A stretch of 64,000 bases of DNA from Rhizobium herbae (GTDB taxonomy: Bacteria > Pseudomonadota > Alphaproteobacteria > Rhizobiales > Rhizobiaceae): assembly GCF_019511375.1 (NCBI RefSeq), contig NZ_JAEUAO010000002.1, positions 372,001 to 436,000 on the forward strand, given 5' to 3'. The notes under the pieces were generated by a model. It had not been told where the DNA came from. It saw only the letters and a program-made list of their open reading frames with translations, and did not search any database. Shown here in pieces: positions 8,985 through 18,171 of the stretch. Each line of letters begins with the position of its first letter. Within the stretch, counting starts at the first letter, position 1. Position numbers and translations under genes: made by a program.

Positions 8985-9140
8985 CTACATCCCTTGCTTG
9001 AGACGGACCGTGAGCGTTGTCGATTGCTGGTGGTTTGTCATTGGCTGCCGTCCGGCAAATTGGGCGAGCGGGATCGTCGCGATGATGAGGACGAGAATGG
9101 CAACGTAGAGCAGTCCCAGGTGAATTCGCCGCGCTTTCAA
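8985..9140 (-). CDS. Candidate 51-residue single-pass membrane protein
   Basis: From a TTG at 9138-9140, preceded by GGAG with a 7-nt gap, the frame reads KARRIHLGLL and continues as a hydrophobic stretch (LYVAILVLIIATIPLAQFA) before a polar C-terminus. Positive charges before the helix suggest an inside N-terminus. It is divergent from the response regulator at 9402 with 260 nt between. No family is recognised, and the non-ATG start lowers certainty. It could be a small target of the adjacent two-component system. Confidence 0.4.
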   Translation of the reverse strand: MKARRIHLGLLYVAILVLIIATIPLAQFAGRQPMTNHQQSTTLTVRLKQGM

Positions 9141-9360
9141 ACAGAAATCTCCAGTGTCCACCGCCAGCCTGCCGGTCAATCCTGACAGGAGGCTGAACGG
9201 CGGCGATCACAGCGTCGTCGTTCTGCGCCAAAGCGCGCATTCAGGTTCCTGTCAGAAAGCCGGCCCAGATGTCCGGCCCAGATGTCCGGCCAAGAAGGCT
9301 TAGGGGCGCTAGGCGGCAGGCACCTGCTCCCGGAAAAGGGCTGCGGGTTTCGTGCCGTGC

Positions 9361-9379
9361 CCGTCAAGCCGTTTGACGG
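9361..9379. promoter_or_regulatory. Inverted repeat upstream of the response regulator
   Basis: CCGTCAA and TTGACGG are separated by 5 nt, ending 22 nt before the response regulator ATG. It may be an autoregulatory site or a leader hairpin. The role is inferred from position only. Confidence 0.35.
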
Positions 9380-9401
9380 CGCGGGCCAAGAGGGAATAAG
9401 G

Positions 9402-10100
9402 ATGCCGGTACAGCTGATCGCAACGGGAACCAGCGGATTGCGCGTTCTGCTCGTCGAGGACAATATCATTCTGGGGGAAGCCGTTCGCGACCATGTCGCG
9501 GCCGCCGATCACGCCGTCGACTGGATGAAGACGCTCGAGGATGCGCGCGTCTCGCTGCGCACCGTTACCTATGGGCTGATTCTTCTCGATCTCAGGCTGC
9601 CGGATGGCAGTGGCATTGCCCTTTTGAGGGAGCTGCGGGCGGCGGGTACGGCAACGCCGGTCATCATTCTCACGGCGCATGACCAGATTTCCGACCGGAT
9701 CGAAGGCTTGAACAGCGGCGCCGACGATTACCTCGTCAAACCCTTCGATCTCGGCGAACTCTCCGCCCGCATGCTCGCGGTCATCCGCCGCTACGGCGGC
9801 AATATTTCGCCGGTGATCCACGTTGGCGAGGTGAAGATCAGCCCGGTCGACCGGCGCGTCTTTGCCGCCGGCGAGGAAATCGGTCTTTCCGGCCGCGAAT
9901 GGGCCGTGCTCGACACGCTGCTTGCCCGGCCCGGCGCCATCATCTCGAAGGCGCAGATCGAGGAGGCGCTCTATGCCTTCGGCTCCGAGATCGAAAGCAA
10001 CACCGTCGAGGTCTATGTCAGCCGGCTGCGCAAGAAACTCGGCCGGGACCATGTCGTGACCGTGCGCGGCGTCGGCTACAGGATCGGGGCGCCAGCGTGA
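9402..10100 (+). CDS. OmpR-family response regulator
   Basis: This 232-residue protein has a receiver domain (13-127) with the acidic pair Glu19/Asp20, phospho-acceptor Asp63 in LILLDLRLPDG, Thr91 and Lys113 in VKPF. A winged-helix DNA-binding domain follows (about 138-230, ending TVRGVGYRIG). The ATG at 9402 is preceded by an AGGGAATAAGG ribosome site. Its stop overlaps the kinase start (GTGA), so the pair is co-translated. It is closest to the QseB/TctD/PmrA class by eye. Target genes are unknown, although the divergent small membrane protein at 8985-9140 is a natural candidate. Confidence 0.93.
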   Translation: MPVQLIATGTSGLRVLLVEDNIILGEAVRDHVAAADHAVDWMKTLEDARVSLRTVTYGLILLDLRLPDGSGIALLRELRAAGTATPVIILTAHDQISDRIEGLNSGADDYLVKPFDLGELSARMLAVIRRYGGNISPVIHVGEVKISPVDRRVFAAGEEIGLSGREWAVLDTLLARPGAIISKAQIEEALYAFGSEIESNTVEVYVSRLRKKLGRDHVVTVRGVGYRIGAPA

Positions 10101-11455
10101 CGCAGTACAAGGCTAACCGCAGGAGCATGACGCGGCGGCTGATCCTCTGGCTGACGGGCGCAACCACGGCCTTCTGGCTGATTGCCGCCGGCCTCGGCAT
10201 TTCCGTCATGCAGGATGAATTCGGCGAATTCTTCGACGGTTCGCTGCAGGAAACGGCGGAACGGCTGATGCCGCTCGTCCTGGATGATCTCCAGCGCCGT
10301 GAGGGACCGTCCTCGCCGCAGCATCTGCTGCGCCAGGGCGAGGATATGGGAGACGAGTATCTCGTCTATCAGGTCCGCGACAGGCAGGGCCGCGTCCTGA
10401 TCCGCTCGCACGATGCACCGGTCGAACCTTTCGAAGCGCCGCTGAAGCGGGGTTCCTGGAAAAACGGTGATTACCAGTTCTATACGGCGAGCGCTGGCGA
10501 CGGCACGATCTTCGTGCAGGTGGCGGATGCCATGGCCAACCGCAACGAGGCGATCACCGAAGGCGGCCTGGCGCTTTTCCTGCCGGTGCTGGTGCTCATT
10601 CCCGTGAGCATCGGCCTGATCTGGCTGATCGTGCGCCGGGCGCTGGCGCCGGTCGATGACCTTCGCGGGGCGATCGAGGAGAAGGACGGCGGCAACCTGG
10701 CGCCGGTGCCGTCGCGCATGCTGCCGCGCGAACTGCAGCCGATCGCCCGCTCCGTCAACCATCTGCTGACCCGCCTGCAGGCCGCCTTCGACGCCGAGCG
10801 GGAATTCACGGCAAACAGCGCGCATGAACTGCGCACGCCGATCGCCGGCGCCCTGGCGCAGACGCAGATGCTGATCGCCGAACTCGACGGGCCGAGGAAG
10901 CGCCGGGCCCAGCAGGTCGAGGCATCGCTCACCCATCTCGGCCACACGGCGGAAAAGCTGCTGCAACTGGCCCGCGCCGAGGCGGGAATCGGCGCGGGCA
11001 GCACCAATGTCGATCTGGCCCGTGTCCTCGAACTGGTGCTGGCCGATTTCCAGCGCGGCGATCTGGCCCCGTCAAGGCTGCGTTTCGAGCGGCAGGAGGG
11101 AGCGAGGCTCGAGGGCTCCTACAGCGAGGACGCCTTTGCCATCGTTCTGCGCAACCTGATCGAGAACGCCCTGCTGCACGGCCGGGCCGAGGAGCCGGTG
11201 GATATCCGGCTCGAGACGGGCGGCGTGGTGCGGATCGTCAATGGTGCCGCGCCGCTCACGCCGGGGGAACTCGCAACCATCCGCAAGCGGTTCGGCCGCG
11301 GCAACACCGGCTCCCCCGGTTCCGGCCTCGGCCTGTCGATCGCCGAACGGCTGCTGCAGCAGATGAATGTCGCCTTCGACATCCTGTCGCCGGCAACGGG
11401 CCGCAAGGACGGTTTCGAGGTGGTGATGCGGTTTGGCGAGCTGGCGGCGCAGTGA
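10097..11455 (+). CDS. Sensor histidine kinase, partner of the upstream regulator
   Basis: This 452-residue kinase starts at the GTG that overlaps the regulator stop; the ATG 30 nt further in has AGGAG only 1 nt away. Two membrane segments (13-37 and 158-178) enclose a periplasmic sensor of about 120 residues with no recognised domain. A HAMP-like linker follows, then an H-box FTANSAHELRTP with His243, an N-box LRNLIENALLHG, and a G2 box GSGLGLSIAERLL. The organisation is QseC/PmrB-like. The ligand is not deducible from sequence. Confidence 0.92.
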   Translation: MTQYKANRRSMTRRLILWLTGATTAFWLIAAGLGISVMQDEFGEFFDGSLQETAERLMPLVLDDLQRREGPSSPQHLLRQGEDMGDEYLVYQVRDRQGRVLIRSHDAPVEPFEAPLKRGSWKNGDYQFYTASAGDGTIFVQVADAMANRNEAITEGGLALFLPVLVLIPVSIGLIWLIVRRALAPVDDLRGAIEEKDGGNLAPVPSRMLPRELQPIARSVNHLLTRLQAAFDAEREFTANSAHELRTPIAGALAQTQMLIAELDGPRKRRAQQVEASLTHLGHTAEKLLQLARAEAGIGAGSTNVDLARVLELVLADFQRGDLAPSRLRFERQEGARLEGSYSEDAFAIVLRNLIENALLHGRAEEPVDIRLETGGVVRIVNGAAPLTPGELATIRKRFGRGNTGSPGSGLGLSIAERLLQQMNVAFDILSPATGRKDGFEVVMRFGELAAQ

Positions 11456-11603
11456 GCCGCCTGCCGAGCTGCAATTCCCGTGAAAAGGCTAAAGAGCGCG
11501 CGCAATGCCGAGCCGCACGAGCTCTTTCAAACAGGAGCTTGCATCCTGGCGGTGCTGCACCGACATAAGCGAGATCCGGAAACAGTCAATCGAAAGGCGT
11601 GCT

Positions 11604-12749
11604 TTGAACGATCCCATCGCTGCCATCGAAGCCATCGCGCAAATCGATGCCGTGCCGACCATCCTCGATGTCATCTGCAAGACGACCGGCATGCGCTTTG
11701 CGGCGGTGGCGCGGGTGACGGCAGACCGGTGGATCGCCTGCAGCGTGCGCGACGAAATCGCGTTCGGGCTTGCGCCAGGCGACGAACTGAAGATCGAGAC
11801 GACGATCTGCAACGAGGTCCGCGAACACCGGCAAGCCGTGATCATCGAGAACGTCGCCGACGACCCGGTATATGCCGGTCACCATACGCCGGAGGGCCTG
11901 CGGAGCTATATCTCCATGCCGATCACGCTGGCGGACGGTTCCTTCTTCGGCACGCTTTGCGCCATCGATACGGTGCCGCGCAGGCTGAACACGCCGGAAA
12001 TCATCGGCATGTTCCGGCTGTTTGCCAATCTGATCGCCTTTCACCTCGATACCCGCGACCGCATCGATCAGGAGCGGCAGGCCGGCGAACTGCGCGAGCA
12101 GTTCATCGCGGTCCTCGGTCATGACCTGCGCAATCCGCTCGCTTCGCTCGACGCCGGCACGCGCATGCTGCAGCGTTCGGTCGAGGACGAGAAGGGCAAG
12201 GCGGTGCTCGGGCTGATGCAAGCCAGCATTTCGCGCATGTCGGGCCTCATCGACAATGTGCTCGATTTCGCCCGCGGGCGGCTCGGCGGCGGCATTCCCG
12301 TCGAGCAGACGGACCGGGTTCCGCTGAAGCCGGTGATGGAGCAGGTGGTTGCGGAATTGCGAATGGCCAATCCCGGGCGGGCGATCCAGGCGGAATTTGC
12401 CGAGGCGCTGGTGCGTTGCGACGAGGGGCGGATCGGCCAGCTCCTGTCCAATCTCATCGCCAACGCCCTGACGCATGGCGACCCGACGACGCCCATAAGG
12501 GTGCGCTCCACGATTGCGGGCAATTGTTTCGTGCTTACGGTCGCAAATGCCGGCGAGCCCATTCCCGAAGCGGTGCTCAAGGATCTGTTCAAACCCTTCG
12601 TTCGCGCTTCCGCCAAAGCCAATCTCGAGGGGCTGGGTCTTGGGCTCTATATCGCTTCGGAAATCGCCGAAACGCATAATGCCAGGCTTTCGGTTTCCTC
12701 CACGCCGGAGGAAACCTGCTTCACCTTCCGGATGCCGCTGCGATCATAA
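11604..12749 (+). CDS. GAF-domain sensor histidine kinase (cytoplasmic)
   Basis: This protein has 381 residues from a TTG at 11604, preceded by GAAAGG with a 6-nt gap. The upstream frame lacks family-like sequence. A GAF domain (about 15-150) is followed by a HisKA domain with AVLGHDLRNPLASLD (His173) and an HATPase with LLSNLIANALTHG and GLGLGLYIASEIA. No membrane segments or signal peptide are visible, so it is soluble. No receiver gene is adjacent, and the preceding two-component pair ends 148 nt upstream. It is probably an orphan kinase with a small-molecule or redox ligand; the ligand is not identifiable. Confidence 0.85.
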   Translation: MNDPIAAIEAIAQIDAVPTILDVICKTTGMRFAAVARVTADRWIACSVRDEIAFGLAPGDELKIETTICNEVREHRQAVIIENVADDPVYAGHHTPEGLRSYISMPITLADGSFFGTLCAIDTVPRRLNTPEIIGMFRLFANLIAFHLDTRDRIDQERQAGELREQFIAVLGHDLRNPLASLDAGTRMLQRSVEDEKGKAVLGLMQASISRMSGLIDNVLDFARGRLGGGIPVEQTDRVPLKPVMEQVVAELRMANPGRAIQAEFAEALVRCDEGRIGQLLSNLIANALTHGDPTTPIRVRSTIAGNCFVLTVANAGEPIPEAVLKDLFKPFVRASAKANLEGLGLGLYIASEIAETHNARLSVSSTPEETCFTFRMPLRS

Positions 12750-12763
12750 TCAGGCCGCCGGGT

Positions 12764-13099
12764 TCAGGGTCCGTATTCATTGGCTTCGGGCTTGCCGGGC
12801 CACAGACAGAGCGTGATGAAGACGACAGGGCTCAGGACCGGAATGAACAGGCAGATGGCGAGCGGCCCGGGATAGCCGATATCGTGCAGGCGCTTGATCG
12901 TCAGCATGACGATCGACGCGGTCGAGACGAGGCCGCTGACGACCAGAATCAGCGTCCAGAGCGCCAGCGCGATGTCGTTCCCCTCATTGGCGAACATGCG
13001 CGTCAAAACGAAGCCGCTGATCGCCACCCAGAACAGCCAGCCGAGGAAATAGGGCAGGCGGGGCAGGCGGCCGGAGGGGCTGAAGAACAGCCATGACAT
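12764..13099 (-). CDS. DUF805 family inner membrane protein
   Basis: This 111-residue protein has three or four membrane segments and the family signature TIKRLHDIGYPG. The N-terminal FSPSGRLPRLPYFLGW is also typical of DUF805 (YhaH-like). The ATG at 13097-13099 has GGAGGGG 9 nt upstream; an ATG 24 nt further upstream has no comparable site. It lies directly downstream of dapD on the same strand, 27 nt after its stop, and is probably co-transcribed. No biochemical function is established for the family. Confidence 0.85.
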   Translation of the reverse strand: MSWLFFSPSGRLPRLPYFLGWLFWVAISGFVLTRMFANEGNDIALALWTLILVVSGLVSTASIVMLTIKRLHDIGYPGPLAICLFIPVLSPVVFITLCLWPGKPEANEYGP

Positions 13100-13126
13100 G
13101 GTCTGCTGCCCCTCCGCGGCCATCGA

Positions 13127-13987
13127 TCAGTCCCGCAGCAGTTCGTTGATGCCGGTCTTGGAGCGGGTCTTCTCGTCGACGCGCTTGACGATGACAGCGC
13201 AGTAGAGGTTCGGCGCCGGCTGGCCGTTTGCCATGGTGGCATTGCCCGACGGCATCGAGCCCGCGACGACGACCGAGTAGGGCGGCACTTCGCCATAGGT
13301 GACTTCGCCGGTGGCGCGGTCGACGATCTTGGTCGACTTGCCGATGAAGACGCCCATGCCGAGCACCGAGCCCTCGCGCACGATGCAGCCCTCGACGACT
13401 TCCGAGCGGGCGCCGATGAAGCAGTTGTCCTCGATGATGGTCGGGCCGGCCTGCATCGGCTCGAGCACGCCGCCGATACCGACGCCGCCCGAGAGGTGGA
13501 CGTTTTTGCCGATCTGGGCGCAGGAGCCGACCGTTGCCCAGGTATCGACCATCGTGCCTTCGCCGACATAGGCGCCGAGATTGACGAAGGACGGCATCAG
13601 GATCGCATTCGGCGCGATATAGGCCGAACGGCGGACGATGGCGTTGGGCACGGCTCGGAAGCCGGCCTTCTCGAATTCGTTGACGCTCCAGCCGTCGAAC
13701 TTGGAGGGTACCTTATCCCACCAGGCGGCTTCGCCAGGACCGCCCTTGATGATCTCCATCGGGTTGAGGCGGAAGGAAAGGAGAACTGCTTTCTTCAGCC
13801 ACTGATTGACCGTCCAGTTGCCGTCCGCGCCGCGTTCGGCCACCCGCACCTTGCCGCCATCGAGCAGGTTGAGCGCGGCTTCGACGGCGTCACGGACTTC
13901 CCCCCGGGTCGAGGTGGTGATGCTGTCGCGATTGTCGAAAGCCGTGTCGATGGTCTGGCGGAGGGAAGCGAGATCTTGGATGCTCAT
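13127..13987 (-). CDS. dapD: Tetrahydrodipicolinate N-succinyltransferase
   Basis: This 286-residue enzyme transfers succinyl from succinyl-CoA to tetrahydrodipicolinate in the lysine/diaminopimelate pathway. An N-terminal helical domain (1-110) is followed by a left-handed beta-helix of hexapeptide repeats, for example [11 protein letters not shown] and [12 protein letters not shown], then a short C-terminal tail. The start [13 protein letters not shown] is family-typical. It supplies the substrate path for DapE encoded at 5234-6427. Confidence 0.97.
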   Translation of the reverse strand: MSIQDLASLRQTIDTAFDNRDSITTSTRGEVRDAVEAALNLLDGGKVRVAERGADGNWTVNQWLKKAVLLSFRLNPMEIIKGGPGEAAWWDKVPSKFDGWSVNEFEKAGFRAVPNAIVRRSAYIAPNAILMPSFVNLGAYVGEGTMVDTWATVGSCAQIGKNVHLSGGVGIGGVLEPMQAGPTIIEDNCFIGARSEVVEGCIVREGSVLGMGVFIGKSTKIVDRATGEVTYGEVPPYSVVVAGSMPSGNATMANGQPAPNLYCAVIVKRVDEKTRSKTGINELLRD

Positions 13988-14020
13988 CGGAATTCCTTAA
14001 ACTTCGGCGTCTATCGTGAA

Positions 14021-14062
14021 CATGCTCTAGAGCATGATCCCGAAAAATTGAAGCCTTTTCGG
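14021..14062. repeat. Short palindromic repeat, related to the element at 54112
   Basis: A perfect 16-nt palindrome CATGCTCTAGAGCATG (14021-14036) is followed by CCGAAAA (14040-14046) and TTTTCGG (14056-14062). TAGAGCATGAT and the CCGAAAA/TTTTCGG pair recur at 54112-54151. It lies upstream of dapD in the divergent intergenic region and resembles a dispersed rhizobial palindrome. Confidence 0.65.
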
Positions 14063-14192
14063 TTGCGGTCGGCGATGGATGAAGGTGTATGTCACGGGAA
14101 TGCTGCGGTGATTTGAGCCGTAGCGCAGGGAATATTCGAAGGAGCATCCGGCAGCGATGAAAGGCTGCCGGTTTGCGTCAGGAAAGTTTGCC

Positions 14193-15092
14193 ATGGCAAG
14201 AATGAAAAAGCGGAATTTGCGGCGCAAGGACGGGGTCTGGGATCCGCTGGTCGACAGCCGCCAGGCGCGGGCGCGGGCAGCGGGCGTTCCGCCGACGCCG
14301 CAATCGATGTCGCCCTCCTACCGGCTCGCCTATACGGACGACGATTTTCTCGCCCGCGAGGAACTGCGCCCGGTGCGGCTGCAGCTCGAGCTGCTGAAGC
14401 CCGAGATGATCCTTTCCGAGCGGGGCATCAATTCGACGATCGTGATGTTCGGCGGCGCGCGCATTCCCGAACCCGGCGGCGATGCCTGGGCGGCGAGGAA
14501 CGAGACGCAGCGCAAGAACCTCACGGCCGCCTCGATCTACTATGAGGAGGCTCGCAAGTTTTCGCAGCTCTGTTCGCAGCATTCAGCGGAGTCGGGCTAC
14601 ACCGAATATGTCGTCGTCACCGGCGGCGGGCCGGGCGTGATGGAGGCGGGAAACCGCGGGGCTGCCGAAATCGGCGCGCCTTCGATCGGCCTCAACATCG
14701 TGCTGCCGCACGAGCAGGCGCCGAACCGCTTCGTGACGCCGGAGCTTTCCTTCAACTTCCACTACTTCGCCATCCGCAAGATGCACTTTCTGCTGCGTGC
14801 AAAGGCGGTCGTGGTGTTTCCCGGCGGCTTCGGGACGCTGGACGAACTGTTCGAGACGATCACGCTGATGCAGACCGGCCGCCTGGCGCTGGTGCCGCTG
14901 ATCCTGTTCGGCGAGAAGTTCTGGCGCAAGATCATCGATTTCGAGGCGCTGGCGGAATTCGGTACGATCGCTCCCACCGACGTCGACCTGATCCGGTTTG
15001 TCGAAACGGCGGACGAGGCCTGGGAGATCATCGCAAAGTTCTACCAGACGATCGATCCCAAGCAGGTGCCGATGGCATCCGGCGTCCGGTAG
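14193..15092 (+). CDS. LOG-family nucleotide-binding protein (TIGR00730-like)
   Basis: This protein of about 299 residues carries GGGPGVMEAGNRGA and PGGFGTLDELFE, the PGGxGTxxE motif of LOG/lysine-decarboxylase-like Rossmann proteins. Some members release cytokinin nucleobases from their ribotides; this longer form has an N-terminal extension of about 70 residues, and its substrate is not established. The ATG at 14193 has AGGAA 9 nt upstream, and an in-frame ATG lies 36 nt earlier. It is divergent from dapD. Confidence 0.88.
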   Translation: MARMKKRNLRRKDGVWDPLVDSRQARARAAGVPPTPQSMSPSYRLAYTDDDFLAREELRPVRLQLELLKPEMILSERGINSTIVMFGGARIPEPGGDAWAARNETQRKNLTAASIYYEEARKFSQLCSQHSAESGYTEYVVVTGGGPGVMEAGNRGAAEIGAPSIGLNIVLPHEQAPNRFVTPELSFNFHYFAIRKMHFLLRAKAVVVFPGGFGTLDELFETITLMQTGRLALVPLILFGEKFWRKIIDFEALAEFGTIAPTDVDLIRFVETADEAWEIIAKFYQTIDPKQVPMASGVR

Positions 15093-15171
15093 GATCGGAC
15101 GGCCCCCGGCACAGCGAATTTCACATTTCGCCGCAGTGACATGGGGCGGGTTCTGTGGCATCCGAGCCCTG

Positions 15172-15405
15172 ATGTATATCGTGCGGCAGATCGTCAGGGA
15201 CCGGATTTCGTTCAGCGCCATTTCGGCGCTATTTGCGATCGTCCTGTTGCTGCAGGGTCTGTCTGCAGGGTTCGCCCAAGGCGGCATGGCTGCAGCCGCC
15301 GCCGATCCGTTCAACATTCTCTGTTTTACCGATGCGGCCGGTTCGGCTGCCCATACGACGCCGGTCGACGGACCCAAATCGATGCGGTCGTCCACGCCGA
15401 CCTGA
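15172..15405 (+). pseudogene. Truncated DUF2946-like membrane protein fragment
   Basis: The 77 residues begin MYIVRQIVRDRISFSAISALF. They show one membrane helix and the GLSAGFAQGGMAAAAADPFNILC stretch in shortened form typical of DUF2946 proteins of metal-uptake loci. The usual His/Cys-rich C-terminal part is missing; the frame instead runs into DNA that codes, in a different frame, for a PepSY membrane protein. This looks like the 5' side of a deletion junction near 15370-15390. Confidence 0.6.
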
Positions 15406-16598
15406 AAACCGTCGCCATCCACGAAAACCTGGCGAAAGCTGCACCATCGGCGATGGTCGCCTCGGCTCTGGCGGCCTATCCCGGCACGGCGGTGAAGTTC
15501 ACCGATCCTTCAACTCCCACCGCCTCCGCGGAAATCACCATCGTCACCGAGAGCGCCGGCAAGGTCGCCGTCTATGTGAACCCCTATGACGGCAAGGTCT
15601 TGGGCTCGCTGCCGGACCGGGGAACGATCATGTGGACCATCCGCACGCTGCACAGCCTCAAATATTTCGGTTCCTTCGCGCGCTCGCTGATCGAGATCGC
15701 GGCAGGCTGGTCGATCCTGCTGGTCGCGACCGGTATCTATCTCTGGTGGCCGCGCAGCCAGACCGGCGGCGTGATGAGCATTCGCGGCACGCCGAAACGG
15801 CGGGTCTTCTGGCGCGACACGCACGCTGTCAGCGGCATTCTTGTCGGCTTCTTCATCGTCTTTCTGGCCCTCACCGGCATGCCCTGGTCGGGCGTGTGGG
15901 GAGCCAAGGTCAACGAATGGGCGAACGGCAACAACTTCGGCTATCCGGCCGGCGTGCGTGTCGCGGTGCCGATGTCGGGCGAGCATCTCGATCATGTCGC
16001 CAAGACGTCCTGGTCGCTGGAGCAGGCGAAAATCCCGCAATCACCGTCCGCCGCCACGCATGGGACAGCCGAGCCGATCGGTCTTGACCGCGCGGTGGCC
16101 GTCTTCGACGGGCTCGGTCTGCATCGCGGTTACGCGGTCAATATTCCGCAGACGAAGGACGGCGTCTATTCTGGCTCGGTCTATCCGGACGACCTTGCCG
16201 AGCAGCGGGTCGTGCATCTCGACCAGTACACGGGCAAGGCCCTGATCGACATGCGCTATGCCGACTACGGCCCGCTCGGCAAGGCGCTGGAATGGGGCAT
16301 CAGCGTCCATCTCGGCCAGCAATTCGGGTTGGCCAACCAGGTCGTGCTGACGATCGCCTGCCTGCTGATCGTACTGCTGGCCGTTTCCGCCGGGGTCATG
16401 TGGTGGAAGCGGCGGCCCAAGGGCTCGCTCGGCGTGCCCCCGACGCCGGCGGACACACGGGTGTTTCGCGGCCTGATCGCGATGCTTATTGCCGGGGGTG
16501 TCGTCTTCCCGCTGGTCGGCGTTTCGCTCATCGTGATGTTGGTGCTGGACTGGATTTACATGCGCGTGAGGAAGGCGGACCGAAGGGTCGAGCTGTAA
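15387..16598 (+). pseudogene. PepSY-associated membrane protein lacking its N-terminus
   Basis: From about 15387 this frame gives about 400 residues with three or four membrane segments, RTLHSLKYFG, WRDTHAVSGILVGFF and ALTGMPWSGVWG, all typical of PepSY-TM proteins (COG3182) linked to iron or siderophore reduction. The first membrane helix and surrounding residues of the family are absent, and upstream codons in this frame translate to Arg/Cys-rich nonsense that is the shadow of the DUF2946 fragment. The first good ATG is at 15453. It is probably a deletion product; whether the remainder is translated is unknown. Confidence 0.65.
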
Positions 16599-16630
16599 GG
16601 AACGCCCGAAGCGTAAGTCGCGTCTTTCGA

Positions 16631-16658
16631 GAAAAGGCCGGCGCGGTTTGCGCCGGCC
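16631..16658 (-). terminator. Rho-independent terminator of the EF-hand gene
   Basis: A 9-bp stem, GGCCGGCGC/GCGCCGGCC with a 5-nt loop at 16636-16658, is followed on the minus strand by TTTTC. It lies 7 nt past the EF-hand stop codon. Confidence 0.75.
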
Positions 16659-16664
16659 GCGGTA

Positions 16665-17186
16665 TCAGATCTTCCGGGCGAAATCGGCCGCATCGATGAA
16701 ACCGTCGCCATTCCTGTCGCGACGCTTGAACATCCGGCCCGCCTGCTCGGAAACCTCGGCAAGGCTGAGCGAACCGTTCTTGTCCGTGTCTGCCATGGCG
16801 AACACGCGGGGGCGCATTCCGGGCAGCATTACCGGACGCATGTCCTTTAGCTTCTCCATCGCCTCGGTCCTGTCCGCGCCTGTCTTGTCCATGGCGGCGC
16901 GCAATTCCTTGCGGGCCTCGCGGAAGGCCTGTCGCTTGGCCTTGATCTCGTCGCGCGTCACCTGGCCGTTACCGTCGGTATCGAAATTCTTGAAGGCTTC
17001 GGATGCGCGCGCCTGGATTTCCTCCAGCGACACCTTCCTGTCGCCATTGGTATCGAGCCGTTTCATCATCCATTCCGCGCGTTGCTCACGCGTTGGCCGC
17101 TCACGGGCGGCGAAGCTGGGGACGGCAAGGCTGGCGAGCGCGAGGCTGGCTGCGACGGAGCCGAGAATGAGCTTGTTCTTCCGCAT
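16665..17186 (-). CDS. Exported four-EF-hand calcium-binding protein
   Basis: The protein has 173 residues from the ATG at 17184-17186, which has AAGGA 7 nt upstream; an ATG 30 nt earlier would spoil the signal peptide. Residues 1-27 form a Sec signal peptide ending VPSFA-A. Four EF-hand loops are visible, at about 45-56 (DTNGDRKVSLEE), 69-80 (DTDGNGQVTRDE), 133-144 (DTDKNGSLSLAE) and 157-168 (DRNGDGFIDAAD), arranged as two pairs with a Lys/Arg-rich helical spacer. It is probably a periplasmic Ca2+ binder like calsymin-type rhizobial proteins; its partner is unknown. Confidence 0.85.
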   Translation of the reverse strand: MRKNKLILGSVAASLALASLAVPSFAARERPTREQRAEWMMKRLDTNGDRKVSLEEIQARASEAFKNFDTDGNGQVTRDEIKAKRQAFREARKELRAAMDKTGADRTEAMEKLKDMRPVMLPGMRPRVFAMADTDKNGSLSLAEVSEQAGRMFKRRDRNGDGFIDAADFARKI

Positions 17187-17324
17187 GTCAAAATCCTTGT
17201 CCATGAGATTGTCCACGAACGCAGGATAGGCGGATCAGGCCGGATCGCCAGTTAATTTTTCGTAATGTAAACCTTTGATGAAAAAGCGATTTTCCATGGC
17301 AAACCTGTGTTTCGCTACGCGATG

Positions 17325-18038
17325 TCAATCTGCCGAAACAAGTCGCGTCAGGAAGCCGGTCAGGTCCTCGGTAACATAGTCGACCTGGGCATCGCCATCG
17401 TTTGTCTTTTCCCACGCCTCGGCGAATTCATATTCGAAATTGCGCGGCACGAGCAGCACCGTCTTCATGCCGAGCGCCTTTGGTACGATGAGGTTGCGCG
17501 GCAGGTCCTCGAACATGGCGGCACGGTTCGTGTCGACCCGGTGCAGGCTCATGAACTTGTGATAGGTATCACCGGCCGGCTTCGGCACATAGTCGGCGGC
17601 AACGATGTCGAAAATTTCGTCGAAATGATCGAGAATGCCGAGCGCCCGCGCCGTCATCTCGGCATGCTTGACGCTGCCATTGGTAAAGATGAACTTGCGG
17701 CCGGGCAGCGCCCGGATCGCCTCGCCGAGCGCCGGGTCGGCAGGCACGACGGAATAGTCGATCGCATGCGCCTTTTCGAGGAAATCATTGGGGTCGATGT
17801 CATGATGGATCATCAGGCCCTGCAGCGTCGTGCCGTGATCGCGGTAATACTGCTTCTGCAGCGCCCTGGCCGCGGCCGGATCCAGCCGCAGCAAGGTGGC
17901 GACGAACGCGGTCATGTTGCGGTCGATCTGCGAAAACAGATTGACGTGATGCGGATAGAGCGTGTTGTCGAGGTCGAACACCCAGTCGGTGACATGGGCG
18001 AAGTCGGCTTTGGTCGGCAGGCGATCGAGCTGGGTCAT
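17325..18038 (-). CDS. HAD-family pyrimidine 5'-nucleotidase
   Basis: This 237-residue protein has motif I FDLDNTLY (Asp22, Asp24), motif II FTNG, a motif III lysine in VPKP, and motif IV FEDLPRN. This set is typical of the SDT1-like pyrimidine 5'-nucleotidase subfamily, which dephosphorylates UMP/CMP and related nucleotides. In rhizobial genomes it commonly sits near dapD and argB, as here. It is probably monocistronic. Confidence 0.88.
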   Translation of the reverse strand: MTQLDRLPTKADFAHVTDWVFDLDNTLYPHHVNLFSQIDRNMTAFVATLLRLDPAAARALQKQYYRDHGTTLQGLMIHHDIDPNDFLEKAHAIDYSVVPADPALGEAIRALPGRKFIFTNGSVKHAEMTARALGILDHFDEIFDIVAADYVPKPAGDTYHKFMSLHRVDTNRAAMFEDLPRNLIVPKALGMKTVLLVPRNFEYEFAEAWEKTNDGDAQVDYVTEDLTGFLTRLVSAD

Positions 18039-18171
18039 GGAGCCTTATCGCATGGCGACAGTGCCTAGGAAATGGGCTTTATGTGCCCTTTTGGCGTTTC
18101 CACTTTGAATTGCTGAAAAGATATGGCACGCTTCCGGCAGGGAAGATTTTGGGTCGGAGCCGTTGATACCG

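Noticed and set aside
12764..13123. A longer start for the DUF805 protein at 13123
   Set aside because: The ATG there has no ribosome site apart from the end of dapD, while the ATG at 13099 has GGAGGGG at 9 nt and matches the family start.
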